A stretch of DNA of 30,010 nucleotides, taken from assembly GCA_002367715.1 (NCBI GenBank), contig DFDL01000030.1, positions 1-30,010 on the forward strand. The letters run 5' to 3'. The position numbers were made by a program, and so were the translations under genes. The notes under the pieces were generated by a model, which worked only from the letters and a program-made list of their open reading frames with translations, was not told the origin of the DNA and searched no databases. Every line of letters starts with the position of its first letter. Within the stretch, counting starts at the first letter, position 1. Shown in pieces: positions 7,754 to 16,568 of the stretch. The DNA is from Actinobacteria bacterium UBA3028. GTDB lineage: Bacteria; Actinomycetota; Actinomycetes; Nanopelagicales; Nanopelagicaceae.

Positions 7754-8338
7754 ATGAGTCGAATCCCAAGTACCGTGCCACCGCAAGGCGCGCAAATTCC
7801 ACCACGACATCCGAAAGCACCAGAGCCGGGAACCAAGATTCCTTCACATTTTGGTCACTGTTTTGGATGTGGGGAGCTGCACCCAACAGGACTTCATTTG
7901 GTGGCACATGCCGGAGATGGTCAGAATTTAACTGCAACATTTACAGTTACTGAAGATCATCAAGGAGCTCCTGGGCTAGCCCATGGCGGATTGCTCTCGT
8001 TGGCATTTGATGAAGCGCTTGGAAAATTAATGTGGCTCATTCGCTCACCTGCAGTCACTGCCAGACTCGAAACAGATTTCATCCTTCCAGTTCCGATGGG
8101 AACCACACTTCACATCAGCGCAGAGATAACAGGACAGGTCAATCGCAAGGTCTATTGCAGTGCGATTGGACGTATTGGCTCTAGTGATGGACCAATAGCA
8201 GTTCGCGCCGCATCACTTTATGTAATAGTTCCAATGCAGCACTTTTTAGATAATGCGCCAGCTGAATATTTGGCCCATGTCACAGCTCATCCCGAGCTAC
8301 TAGCCTTTGTTGATCCAGAATTTGAAATTAATCCATGA
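7754..8338 (+). CDS. PaaI-type hotdog-fold thioesterase
   Basis: The 194-residue product has the hotdog thioesterase signature: CFGCGELHPTGLHL, then GLAHGGLLSLAFDEALGKL with the HGG motif whose helix carries the catalytic Asp/Glu, and LPVPMGTTLHISAEI. The first 35 residues are a proline-rich leader, perhaps disordered. It would hydrolyse an acyl-CoA thioester; the substrate cannot be predicted. It overlaps dut by 4 bases (ATGA), so both are on one message with the DUF3159 gene. The ATG is chosen because a -10 box stands 6 nt before it. Confidence 0.85.
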   Translation: MSRIPSTVPPQGAQIPPRHPKAPEPGTKIPSHFGHCFGCGELHPTGLHLVAHAGDGQNLTATFTVTEDHQGAPGLAHGGLLSLAFDEALGKLMWLIRSPAVTARLETDFILPVPMGTTLHISAEITGQVNRKVYCSAIGRIGSSDGPIAVRAASLYVIVPMQHFLDNAPAEYLAHVTAHPELLAFVDPEFEINP

Positions 8339-8778
8339 CCGTAAAAGTGTTAATCACTAGATTAGATAGTTCGATTCCCGCTCCAAGCTACGCCAAACCG
8401 GGAGATGCCGGAGCGGATCTAACAACTCGTGTCGATGTAACACTGGCACCTGGAGAACGGAAGTTAGTTCCTACCGGAATCTCAATCGCGCTTCCAAATG
8501 GCTATGTCGCACTTATTCATCCAAGGTCTGGACTCGCCATTAAACATGGCATAACTATGGTTAATTCACCGGGCACCGTTGATGCGGGATATCGGGGCGA
8601 GCTTCAACTAATCTTGATCAATCATGACGTGACTCAAGTGGTCTCATTTAAAAAAGGTGACCGAGTTGCACAGCTTGTGATTCAAAAAGTTGAGATGGCA
8701 GAGTTTATTGAGGTCGAGAATTTACCGAGGTCAGATCGGGGCAGTGGTGGCTTTGGTTCAACTGAAGGGAAGAGTTAA
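8335..8778 (+). CDS. dut: dUTP diphosphatase (dUTPase)
   Basis: Dut hydrolyses dUTP to dUMP and pyrophosphate, keeping uracil out of DNA and supplying thymidylate synthesis. All five trimeric-dUTPase motifs are present in 147 residues: KPGDAGADL (I), HPRSGLAIKHGIT (II), GTVDAGYRGELQLILIN (III), FKKGDRVAQLVIQ (IV) and DRGSGGFGSTEG (V, the mobile C-terminal arm). The ATG lies in the thioesterase stop overlap, and the stop shares a base with the start of the DUF3159 gene. The length is standard. Confidence 0.97.
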   Translation: MTVKVLITRLDSSIPAPSYAKPGDAGADLTTRVDVTLAPGERKLVPTGISIALPNGYVALIHPRSGLAIKHGITMVNSPGTVDAGYRGELQLILINHDVTQVVSFKKGDRVAQLVIQKVEMAEFIEVENLPRSDRGSGGFGSTEGKS

Positions 8779-9386
8779 TGCAGGAAGAAGATAAAGCGAA
8801 GGTTTTAACAGCCCTTGGCGGGAAGAAGGGAATAATTGATTCAACTATCCCATCTGTATTATTTCTTCTTACCTACAACATCACCCACAATCTTGAGATC
8901 TGCCTTTATATCTCACTAGGCGTAGCGGCATCGCTAATGATCTGGCGCCTTATTAAACGTGACAGCTTGATGCACTCAATCTCAGGATTTATTGGCGTTG
9001 CTTTCTGTGGCTGGCTGGCTTGGCGCACGGGTCAAGCAAAGGATTATTTCGCTCCAAGCCTATGGAAGAACTCTGCCTTTCTTCTCGTCTACCTGCTCTC
9101 GATTCTTATTAAGTGGCCGCTTATTGGCGTAGTGCTCGGCCCAATACTTGGCGAGAACTTAAATTGGCGTAAGAATCCGGCGCGGCTCGCAGCCTATACA
9201 AAGGCGACTTGGATCTGGTTTGCACTCTTTGCAATTCGATTACTGGTTCAATACCCACTCTTCAAAGCAGACCAGTTAAATGCCCTCGGAATTGCAAATA
9301 TCTTCCTTGGATTCCCACTTTACCTCGCAACTTTATGGGGTACTTGGATGGTTATAAAATCAGTACCAATAGCAAAAGCTAATTAA
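8778..9386 (+). CDS. DUF3159 family integral membrane protein
   Basis: This 202-residue protein has about five or six membrane helices and matches the actinobacterial DUF3159 family: an N-terminal GGKKGIIDSTIPSVLFLLTY, a middle WLIKRDSL-like stretch (WRLIKRDSLMHSISG), and NWRKNPARLAAYTKATW before the last helices. Function is not established; the family resembles intracellular-septation/YciB-type membrane proteins only loosely. It is the last gene of the thioesterase-dut unit, with its start overlapping the dut stop by 1 base, and its 3' end overlaps the convergent TrkA gene by 4 bases. Confidence 0.85.
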   Translation: MQEEDKAKVLTALGGKKGIIDSTIPSVLFLLTYNITHNLEICLYISLGVAASLMIWRLIKRDSLMHSISGFIGVAFCGWLAWRTGQAKDYFAPSLWKNSAFLLVYLLSILIKWPLIGVVLGPILGENLNWRKNPARLAAYTKATWIWFALFAIRLLVQYPLFKADQLNALGIANIFLGFPLYLATLWGTWMVIKSVPIAKAN

Positions 9387-10045
9387 TTATTTACGATAAA
9401 GCAGCTCTTCAGTAACTCTTCAGCAGCAGCCGATGCTACGAAAAGTAATTCGTCTCCTGCAGAGTAGACATCATGAGCATGTGGCGTTATTACCTGGCCA
9501 TCTCTAACAATTGCAGCCAGGCTAGCATTTTCCGGAAGTTCTATCTCTTCAACGGTTCGCCCAAGGCACTTCGCATCTTCGGGTAGCGTAATTTCTACCA
9601 GGCTTGCCTGCCCCTTTTGCAATGAGAACAATCGCACTACATCGCCAACCGAGACCGCCTCTTCAACGATAGCCGAAATAATTCTTGGCGTAGATACCGA
9701 AACATCAACGCCCCATGAAGAGTCAAACATCCACTCGTTCTTTGGATGATTTACTCGGGCGACAACTCGAGGTACTCCATACTCGGTTTTAGCTAAGAGA
9801 GAGGCAACGAGATTGACCTTGTCATCTCCAGTTGTTGCTATTAGCACCTGGTAAGTATCTAATTGCGCTTTATCAAGTGATGAAATTTCACAGACATCGG
9901 CCATCAACCATTGCGCACCTGGCACGCTATCCATCTTTAACGCTTTGGGATCGCGGTCAATTAAGAGTACTGAATGGCCATTTTCAATTAGCTCCCTAGC
10001 GATTGAACGACCAACATTGCCTGCGCCGGCGATTGCAATTCTCAT
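9383..10045 (-). CDS. TrkA-type potassium uptake regulatory protein (CeoC-like)
   Basis: The 220-residue product has an RCK (TrkA-N) domain with the NAD-binding GAGNVGRSIARELIENGH fold and acidic β2 end (IDRDP). A smaller TrkA-C domain follows at about 135-215 (ALVEITLPEDAKCLGRTVEEI, ITPHAHDVYSAGDELLFV). Such proteins gate K+ transporters in response to nucleotides. Its start overlaps the stop of the second TrkA gene by 4 bases, so the two are co-translated and probably act together, like mycobacterial CeoB/CeoC. No TrkH/TrkG membrane subunit is encoded in the window. Confidence 0.9.
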   Translation of the reverse strand: MRIAIAGAGNVGRSIARELIENGHSVLLIDRDPKALKMDSVPGAQWLMADVCEISSLDKAQLDTYQVLIATTGDDKVNLVASLLAKTEYGVPRVVARVNHPKNEWMFDSSWGVDVSVSTPRIISAIVEEAVSVGDVVRLFSLQKGQASLVEITLPEDAKCLGRTVEEIELPENASLAAIVRDGQVITPHAHDVYSAGDELLFVASAAAEELLKSCFIVNN

Positions 10046-10713
10046 TTACCTAATACAACTTTCGGTGATTTTGCAAGAGCTGTTTCGACCAGAGCGAGTT
10101 TAGAGTCGGTGACCATTACATGAACCAAGTCGCCCTCTTGGAGAACTGTGTTTTCAGTTGGGATCATTCCTGCACCCAATCTAGTTATAAAAGCAACACG
10201 GGCAGTTGATGAGCTCTCGATTAATGAAACCGGTAGTCCAAACCAGTCGTGGTGGAGATGAACTTCACAGAGTTGAACAACACCACTTGCATCTCGCCAC
10301 TCAGATCTCGAACCTTCAGGCGCTAGCCTTCTAATAATCTGATCTGTAGTCCAGAGCACAGTTGCAACCGTTGGAATTCCAAGGCGCTGATAAATTTCAG
10401 CACGAGCTGAATCATAAATTCGAGCAACTACCTTCGAAACACCATATGTCTCGCGCGCTACCCGAGCAGCAAGAATATTTGAATTATCACCATTTGAGAC
10501 TGCGGCAAAAGCATCAGCCTTCTCAATTCCAGCTTCGAGCAAGATATCTCTATCAAATCCAACTCCAGCAACAATCTGTCCCTTGAAATCAGGGCCTAAT
10601 CTGCGGAAAGCTTCACGATCATGGTCGATTATAGATACTGAGTGGCCGGCCGCCTCTAAATCAGCAGCTAAGCGAGACCCCACTCGACCGCATCCCATAA
10701 TCACTACGTGCAC
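10042..10713 (-). CDS. TrkA-type potassium uptake regulatory protein (CeoB-like)
   Basis: This is the second RCK protein, about 223 residues: GCGRVGSRLAADLEAAGHSV with IDHDREAF at the NAD site, then a TrkA-C domain (VQLCEVHLHHDWFGLPVSLIE, VLQEGDLVHVMVT). It is the first gene of the two-gene TrkA unit. I place the start at the GTG at 10713 (MHVVIMGCGRVG). A TAAGTT -10 box lies 7 nt upstream, and the β1 strand begins exactly there in relatives. A TTG at 10722, three codons longer, is the alternative. The start is only 31 bases from the divergent methyltransferase start, so the two promoters must share space. Confidence 0.88.
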   Translation of the reverse strand: MHVVIMGCGRVGSRLAADLEAAGHSVSIIDHDREAFRRLGPDFKGQIVAGVGFDRDILLEAGIEKADAFAAVSNGDNSNILAARVARETYGVSKVVARIYDSARAEIYQRLGIPTVATVLWTTDQIIRRLAPEGSRSEWRDASGVVQLCEVHLHHDWFGLPVSLIESSSTARVAFITRLGAGMIPTENTVLQEGDLVHVMVTDSKLALVETALAKSPKVVLGK

Positions 10714-10720
10714 AAAGTAC

Positions 10721-10738
10721 AACTTACACCCTTAGAGT
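10721..10738. promoter_or_regulatory. Overlapping divergent leaderless promoters (TrkA pair / RNA methyltransferase)
   Basis: Minus-strand TAAGTT (10726-10721) lies 7 nt before the GTG at 10713. Plus-strand TAGAGT (10733-10738) lies 6 nt before the ATG at 10745. Only 6 bp separate the two -10 boxes, so each -35 region falls on or past the other gene's start codon. Confidence 0.55.
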
Positions 10739-10744
10739 TCATCT

Positions 10745-11935
10745 ATGGAATCAATCGCCCAAAGTACGTTAAAAGTAGGCGATCGGATAACCGTTGAGAT
10801 TGGACCCGTTGCCCATGGCGGCCACTTCATCGCCAGGCATTTAGGTCAGGTTATTTTTGTCCGGTATGGAATTACTGGCGAGGAAGCGGTAGTTGAAATA
10901 ACTTCAGTCTCTTCGAAGTTAGCTCGCGCAGATGTAGTTGAAGTAATTAAGGCTTCAAAAGATCGTGTTGTACCTCCATGCAAGTATGCAGTTCCAGGCG
11001 GTTGCGGCGGTTGCGATTTTCAACATATTGATATTGCTGCGCAGAGCGAGTTAAAGCGTTCAGTTATCCGTGAACAATTTTCACGGTTAGGAAAAATCGA
11101 AATTGATTTAGATATGCAAAAACTCGAACCTGCATCCGGCCTCAACTGGCGTTCTCGGATGGATTTTGCAATCTCTAAAGGTGGCAAGCCTGGGCTATAT
11201 TCCGCCCGAAGTAAAGAAGTGATTGAAATTGATAGATGTTTAATTGCAGTGGAAGCGATAAATGATCCTGCAATGTTTGCAAGAAATTGGAAGGGCGAGG
11301 ATCGCCTTGAAGTTGCCGTATCTAATTCTGGTGAAAAAAATGTTTCTAGGGGTGGACGAAGTATTTCTGGGCCAACGCAATTACATGAAGTTGTTGGTGA
11401 ACACACCTTTGAAATTTCACCGGCTTCTTTCTGGCAGAGCCACATTGCAGCACCTTCGACTCTTACCAAGTTGGCCTTGGATTTAATGGCACTTCGCCCA
11501 GGTGATCAGGTCTGCGATCTCTATGGGGGTGTCGGGCTATTTACTGCTCCGATAGCAGAAGATGTTGGCGACATTGGCAAGGTACATCTAATTGAATCTA
11601 GCCACCGGGCTACCCAAGATGCGTTAAAGATTTTTGAGAAGCAGAAAAATGTGGTTATTCATTCTGGTCGCGTTGAACAGAAGTTGCCACTGATAAATAG
11701 AGTTGATGTGATTCTGCTAGATCCACCAAGAACAGGTGCTGGCGAAATGGTTGTTAAGCAGATGCTCGCCAAGAAGCCAAGGACAATTGTTTACATCTCG
11801 TGTGACCCAGCCTCACTCGCTAGAGATGCCAGAGCGTTAGAAGATGGGGGATATCACATTGATTACCTCGTCGGATTCGACCTATTCCCCATGACCCATC
11901 ATGTGGAATGTGTAGCGCGCTTTACTCTCGGTTAG
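10745..11935 (+). CDS. TrmA/RlmD-family RNA (uracil-5)-methyltransferase
   Basis: The 396-residue product has an N-terminal TRAM RNA-binding domain (about 5-65), a four-cysteine iron-sulfur site (Cys79, Cys87, Cys90 in PPCKYAVPGGCGGC, and Cys165), and a SAM-binding methyltransferase domain (CDLYGGVGLFTAPIA, ILLDPPRTGAG). The active Cys353 is in YISCDPASLARDARAL, and DLFPMTHHVE is close to the C-terminal motif that contains the general base Glu. It would make m5U in rRNA or tRNA; the exact target is not predictable. Mycobacteria have a relative next to the TrkA genes (Rv2689c, from memory). The stop TAG forms the first three bases of the aconitase -10 box. Confidence 0.9.
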   Translation: MESIAQSTLKVGDRITVEIGPVAHGGHFIARHLGQVIFVRYGITGEEAVVEITSVSSKLARADVVEVIKASKDRVVPPCKYAVPGGCGGCDFQHIDIAAQSELKRSVIREQFSRLGKIEIDLDMQKLEPASGLNWRSRMDFAISKGGKPGLYSARSKEVIEIDRCLIAVEAINDPAMFARNWKGEDRLEVAVSNSGEKNVSRGGRSISGPTQLHEVVGEHTFEISPASFWQSHIAAPSTLTKLALDLMALRPGDQVCDLYGGVGLFTAPIAEDVGDIGKVHLIESSHRATQDALKIFEKQKNVVIHSGRVEQKLPLINRVDVILLDPPRTGAGEMVVKQMLAKKPRTIVYISCDPASLARDARALEDGGYHIDYLVGFDLFPMTHHVECVARFTLG

Positions 11936-11938
11936 GAT
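11933..11938 (+). promoter_or_regulatory. -10 element of leaderless aconitase promoter, overlapping upstream stop codon
   Basis: TAGGAT ends 6 nt before the ATG at 11945. Its TAG is also the stop codon of the methyltransferase gene. Confidence 0.62.
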
Positions 11939-11944
11939 GGGCTT

Positions 11945-14599
11945 ATGAGTAAAAATTCCTTTGATTCCAAGAGCCAGATTGAAGTAGCGGGAACAAAGTA
12001 CGAAATTTTCGATATCACTAAATTGCCTGCAGCAAATACGCTCCCGTTTAGTCTTAAAATATTGCTTGAGAATTTATTGCGTACCGAGGATGGCGCGAAT
12101 ATAACTGCAGCTCAAATCCAAGCGCTGGCAAATTGGAGACCCGAATCAGAGCCAGATACTGAAATTCAATTCACTCCAGCTCGAGTAATCATGCAGGATT
12201 TCACTGGAGTCCCGTGCATCGTCGATCTAGCCACAATGCGTGAAGCGATCTCTGATCTTGGCGGAGATCCCGCAAAGGTAAATCCACTAGCCCCAGCAGA
12301 GCTAGTGATTGACCACTCAGTAATTGCTGACAAGTTCGGAACCAAGACCTCGTTTGAAGAGAATACAGATATCGAATATCAGAGGAACCAAGAGCGTTAT
12401 CGTTTTCTCCGTTGGGGCCAGAGCGCCTTTGATGAATTTAAAGTTGTGCCACCCGGAACTGGAATTGTTCACCAAGTAAATATCGAGTACCTGGCTAGAG
12501 TAGTAATGACACGTAATGTTGATGGAGTTCTTCGCGCTTATCCAGATACGGTTGTTGGCACAGATTCGCATACCACTATGGTCAATGGACTTGGTGTCCT
12601 GGGTTGGGGCGTTGGTGGTATTGAAGCTGAAGCAGCGCTACTGGGTCAACCAGTCTCCATGCTAATTCCACGCGTTGTTGGCTTTAAGTTGAATGGAATG
12701 ATGCCAGTTGGAACGACTGCAACTGATTTAGTTTTAACAATTACGCAGGCACTTAGAAAGCACGGAGTAGTTGGAAAGTTTGTGGAATTTTATGGCCCTG
12801 GTGTTACGGCGCTACCAATGGCAAATCGCACAACAATCGGGAATATGTCCCCAGAGTACGGATCTACCTGCGCAATCTTCCCAATTGATGAAGAGACGAT
12901 TCGATATTTAGAGCTAACCGGACGCACCCCAGATCAAATAGCGTTAGTCGAAGAATATGCAAAGCGAACCGGAATTTGGCATAACCCCGATGTGGCTCCT
13001 AAATACTCTGAAACTCTAGAGCTGGACCTAGCGACAATTGTTCCTTCAATCGCTGGCCCCAAGCGCCCTCAAGATCGAATTCAACTTGTCGACTCCAAAT
13101 ATTCATTTGAAGAAATTGTCCCGAGCTACTATTCGGATAAGACCGAAAAATCTCCAATCAATATCGCAGTGAATGGCAAGCCAACATCAGTTACTAACGG
13201 TGCGGTCGTGATTGCTTCAATTACATCCTGCACAAATACCTCAAACCCAAGTGTCATGATTGGTGCGGCGCTACTTGCTAAAAAAGCGGTAGAAAAAGGG
13301 TTACGGAGCAAGCCATGGGTGAAAACCACCTTGGCTCCTGGCTCAAAGGTTGTTACCGATTATTACGAGCGCGCTGGGCTAACTACTTATATGGAGCAAT
13401 TAGGCTTCAACTTAGTTGGTTATGGGTGTGTAACTTGTATCGGAAACTCTGGTCCACTGCCAATCGAAATCAGTAAGGCAATTAATGAGAATGACTTAGC
13501 AGTAACTGCTGTTCTATCCGGAAACCGAAACTTTGAAGGTCGCATTAGCCCCGATGTGAAGATGAACTATTTAGCATCACCTCCGCTAGTAGTGGCCTAC
13601 GCCTTGGCTGGAACTATGGACCATGATTTTGAGCGAGATTCACTTGGCGCTGATATGGATGGCAACCCAGTTTATTTGAAGGATATCTGGCCATCGACCG
13701 AAGAGATTTCAAGTGTAGTTAATAGCTCGATAACTTCTGAGATGTTTACAAAAGACTATGCGACAGTCTTTGAAGGTGACCACAGATGGAAATCACTCGA
13801 TACCCCAACTGGAAAAGTTTTTGATTGGGATATGAACTCGACATATGTGCGCAAGCCACCTTATTTTGATGGCATGCCGCGTAACCCTGAACCAGTCAAA
13901 GATATTTTGAAGGCTCGAGTTATGGCAATCCTTGGTGATTCAGTAACAACCGATCACATCTCACCTGCCGGAAATATAAAGGTAGATTCACCTGCCGGTA
14001 AATATTTAGCCCAACACGGTATCGACCGCGCAGATTTCAACTCATATGGTTCAAGGCGTGGCAATCACGAGGTAATGATTCGTGGAACATTTGCCAATAT
14101 TCGACTTAAAAATTTATTACTCGAGGGCATCGAAGGTGGTTTCACTAAGAATTTCCTAGATGGAGGCGCACAGGCGACAATTTACGATGCTTCGATGGCA
14201 TATCAGGCCGCGAAAGTTCCGCTAGTGGTACTTGCCGGAAAAGAATATGGCTCAGGATCATCACGGGATTGGGCAGCAAAAGGAACTGCGTTACTTGGCG
14301 TGAAGGCTGTCATCGCAGAATCTTTCGAACGCATCCATCGCTCGAATCTAATTGGAATGGGAGTACTACCTCTCCAATTTCCTACAGGCCAGAGCGCTGC
14401 CTCACTTGAAATCACAGGTGATGAGGAATTTTCAATTACTGGAATAAAAGGGCTAAATAATGGAGCTATCCCAAAGACGGTAACAGTGAGCACTGGAGCC
14501 AAGAGCTTTGAGGCAGTCGTACGGATTGACACTCCAGGCGAGGCTGACTATTTCCGTCACGGTGGCATCATGCAATACGTCCTTCGCTCACTGCTCTAA
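11945..14599 (+). CDS. acnA: Aconitate hydratase (AcnA type)
   Basis: Aconitase interconverts citrate and isocitrate in the TCA cycle. The 884-residue product is of the AcnA/IRP type. The [4Fe-4S] ligands are Cys429 (SCTNTSNPSVM), Cys495 and Cys498 (GCVTCIGNSGPL). Other motifs are TDSHTTMVNGLGVLGWGVGG, LGDSVTTDHISPAGNI, YGSRRGNHEVMIRGTF and the swivel-domain GKEYGSGSSRDWAAKG with the catalytic serine region. It is full length. The ATG is set by the -10 box 6 nt before it. Transcribed alone or read through into dxs, which has its own promoter 17 bases after the stop. In bacteria this family can also bind mRNA when iron is low; nothing here shows that directly. Confidence 0.97.
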   Translation: MSKNSFDSKSQIEVAGTKYEIFDITKLPAANTLPFSLKILLENLLRTEDGANITAAQIQALANWRPESEPDTEIQFTPARVIMQDFTGVPCIVDLATMREAISDLGGDPAKVNPLAPAELVIDHSVIADKFGTKTSFEENTDIEYQRNQERYRFLRWGQSAFDEFKVVPPGTGIVHQVNIEYLARVVMTRNVDGVLRAYPDTVVGTDSHTTMVNGLGVLGWGVGGIEAEAALLGQPVSMLIPRVVGFKLNGMMPVGTTATDLVLTITQALRKHGVVGKFVEFYGPGVTALPMANRTTIGNMSPEYGSTCAIFPIDEETIRYLELTGRTPDQIALVEEYAKRTGIWHNPDVAPKYSETLELDLATIVPSIAGPKRPQDRIQLVDSKYSFEEIVPSYYSDKTEKSPINIAVNGKPTSVTNGAVVIASITSCTNTSNPSVMIGAALLAKKAVEKGLRSKPWVKTTLAPGSKVVTDYYERAGLTTYMEQLGFNLVGYGCVTCIGNSGPLPIEISKAINENDLAVTAVLSGNRNFEGRISPDVKMNYLASPPLVVAYALAGTMDHDFERDSLGADMDGNPVYLKDIWPSTEEISSVVNSSITSEMFTKDYATVFEGDHRWKSLDTPTGKVFDWDMNSTYVRKPPYFDGMPRNPEPVKDILKARVMAILGDSVTTDHISPAGNIKVDSPAGKYLAQHGIDRADFNSYGSRRGNHEVMIRGTFANIRLKNLLLEGIEGGFTKNFLDGGAQATIYDASMAYQAAKVPLVVLAGKEYGSGSSRDWAAKGTALLGVKAVIAESFERIHRSNLIGMGVLPLQFPTGQSAASLEITGDEEFSITGIKGLNNGAIPKTVTVSTGAKSFEAVVRIDTPGEADYFRHGGIMQYVLRSLL

Positions 14600-14615
14600 A
14601 TAAATCGGGCTGCTC

Positions 14616-14621
14616 TACACT
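14616..14621 (+). promoter_or_regulatory. -10 element of leaderless dxs promoter
   Basis: TACACT is followed by 6 nt and then the GTG at 14628. The AGAGG touching the GTG is too close to act as a Shine-Dalgarno. Confidence 0.58.
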
Positions 14622-14627
14622 ACAGAG

Positions 14628-16568
14628 GTGTCGAAATATCTAGCGAGCATTGATGGTCCTAAGGATTTAGTCGAGCTCACATACCCACAGCTAACTGAGC
14701 TATCGGCAGAGATTCGCGAATTTCTAATTGAGAAAGTCTCAAAAAGTGGTGGTCATCTCGGTCCAAATTTGGGAGTTGTTGAATTAACTATTGCAATTCA
14801 TCGCACCTTTGAATCTCCTCACGACACAGTAATTTTTGATACTGGTCATCAGAGTTATGTCCATAAATTACTTACTGGACGAGCTCCAGACTTCGATAAG
14901 TTACGGCAACGTGGCGGTATCTCGGGATACCCAAATCGCAGCGAGAGTGAGCATGATGTAGTTGAAAATTCACATGCATCAACCGCTCTAAGTTGGGCAG
15001 ATGGTGTTGCTCGTGGAAATTTAATAAAAGGGGATCTAGATAAAGTTGTAGTCTGCGTTGTAGGAGATGGCGCTTTAACTGGTGGCATGTCTTGGGAGGC
15101 GCTAAATAACATTGCCTCAAGTGAAGATCTTAAGTTGGTAATAGTCGTAAATGATAACGAACGCTCTTATTCTCCGACGATTGGTGGGCTTGCAACCTAT
15201 CTTTCAACACTTCGCGCAACTAGTGGCTATGAGAAATTCTTAGATTGGGGCAAAGGAGTCTTAGAAAAAACTCCTGTAGTTGGAGCTCCTATTTATGAAA
15301 CTTTGCACGGAGTTAAAAAAGGGTTAAAAGATATTGTGGCGCCACAAGGCATGTTTGAAGATTTAGGGCTTAAGTACCTTGGCCCTATCGATGGCCACGA
15401 CATAGAAGCTGTTGAGAAAGCGCTTAAAGGTGCTAAAAACTTTGGCGCGCCAGTCCTTGTCCACGTAATAACCGAGAAGGGGCGAGGCCACGCTCCTGCG
15501 GTCAATGATGCTGCTGAGAAATTTCATGCCGTTGGTGTTGTAAGTCCAGAGACCGGTCTTCCAGTAATAAAAGCAGATCCAAATTGGACGAGCGTTTTTG
15601 CCGATGAGATGTGTGAAATCGGAGCCAAACGTAAGGATGTTGTGGCAATCACTGCTGCGATGCTTGGTCCTACTGGGCTAGATAAATTCGCCAGTAAGTT
15701 CCCGGAAAGAATTTTAGATGTCGGGATTGCTGAACAGCATGCTGCGACAAGCGCAGCAGGCATGGCCTTTACCGGCCTGCATCCAGTTGTTGCAATATAC
15801 TCAACATTTTTAAATCGGGCATTTGATCAGTTGTTAATGGATGTTGCACTCCATAAAGCCGGAGTTACCTTCGTTCTAGATCGCGCAGGAATAACCGGCG
15901 ATGATGGACCATCTCATCATGGAATTTGGGATTTGGCACTTGGTGGAATTGTTCCAACGCTACACATGGCAGCTCCAAGAGATGGCGCAACACTTAGAGA
16001 GGTTCTGCGCGAATCCTTAGATATCTCTGATGCCCCTTCACTAATTAGATTTGCAAAGGGACCGGTAGGTCCAAATATTCCAGCCTTTGAGCGTCGGGAC
16101 GGAATTGATGTTTTATATCGTGGAGAGAGCGCTGATGTACTTCTTGTAAGCGTCGGCGTGATGGCACAAATTTGCGTCGAAGCCGCTTCTCAGGCATATC
16201 GTGAAGGTGTTGGGGTAACTGTTATAGATCCAAGATGGGTAAAGCCATTACCGCAAAGTTTAATTACGATGGCCCAACGTTATAAGAGTGTCGTTGTTGT
16301 AGAAGATGGAATCAAACACGGTGGAATTGCTAGCACTATCTCGGAGATGTTTAGAGAGGCTTCATTAGATGTCCCGATTCATTCAATTGGAATTCCACTT
16401 GAATTTATTGAGCACTCTAAGCGCGGTGAAATCCTTAGAGATCTTGGCATAACTGCGCAGGACATCACACACCAACTTGTATCTTGGAGCAGTTCGCTAA
16501 AAGATGATTTAGCGAGTGAAATTACGCTAGCGCGGCAACACCAGTCGGAAGAAAGCGCTGGCCATTGA
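14628..16568 (+). CDS. dxs: 1-deoxy-D-xylulose-5-phosphate synthase
   Basis: Dxs condenses pyruvate and glyceraldehyde 3-phosphate with thiamine diphosphate, the first step of the MEP pathway for isoprenoids (quinones, carotenoids, lipid carriers). The 646-residue product shows SGGHLGPNLGVVELTIA, DTGHQSYVHKLLTGR, the ThDP motif GDGALTGG ... NDNERSYSP, and the C-terminal transketolase-like half (DVGIAEQHAATSAAGMAF with the catalytic Glu, DRAGITGDDGPSHHGIWD). The start is GTG at 14628, backed by a -10 box 6 nt upstream. The last 47 bases overlap the end of fadB on the other strand; the family core ends near LVSWSS, and about 20 extra residues follow. Confidence 0.97.
   Translation: MSKYLASIDGPKDLVELTYPQLTELSAEIREFLIEKVSKSGGHLGPNLGVVELTIAIHRTFESPHDTVIFDTGHQSYVHKLLTGRAPDFDKLRQRGGISGYPNRSESEHDVVENSHASTALSWADGVARGNLIKGDLDKVVVCVVGDGALTGGMSWEALNNIASSEDLKLVIVVNDNERSYSPTIGGLATYLSTLRATSGYEKFLDWGKGVLEKTPVVGAPIYETLHGVKKGLKDIVAPQGMFEDLGLKYLGPIDGHDIEAVEKALKGAKNFGAPVLVHVITEKGRGHAPAVNDAAEKFHAVGVVSPETGLPVIKADPNWTSVFADEMCEIGAKRKDVVAITAAMLGPTGLDKFASKFPERILDVGIAEQHAATSAAGMAFTGLHPVVAIYSTFLNRAFDQLLMDVALHKAGVTFVLDRAGITGDDGPSHHGIWDLALGGIVPTLHMAAPRDGATLREVLRESLDISDAPSLIRFAKGPVGPNIPAFERRDGIDVLYRGESADVLLVSVGVMAQICVEAASQAYREGVGVTVIDPRWVKPLPQSLITMAQRYKSVVVVEDGIKHGGIASTISEMFREASLDVPIHSIGIPLEFIEHSKRGEILRDLGITAQDITHQLVSWSSSLKDDLASEITLARQHQSEESAGH

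Noticed and set aside
7754..7860. Frameshift or fusion at the thioesterase N terminus
   Set aside because: The proline-rich first 35 residues are in frame and start at a well-placed promoter; more likely a disordered leader.
10714..10722. TTG start at 10722 for the first TrkA gene
   Set aside because: It has AAGGG upstream, but the Rossmann β1 strand and the TAAGTT spacing favour the GTG at 10713. Not fully excluded.
11020..11469. 149-codon reverse open frame inside the TrmA-like gene
   Set aside because: Antisense to conserved motifs including the cysteine site; no promoter or recognisable domain.
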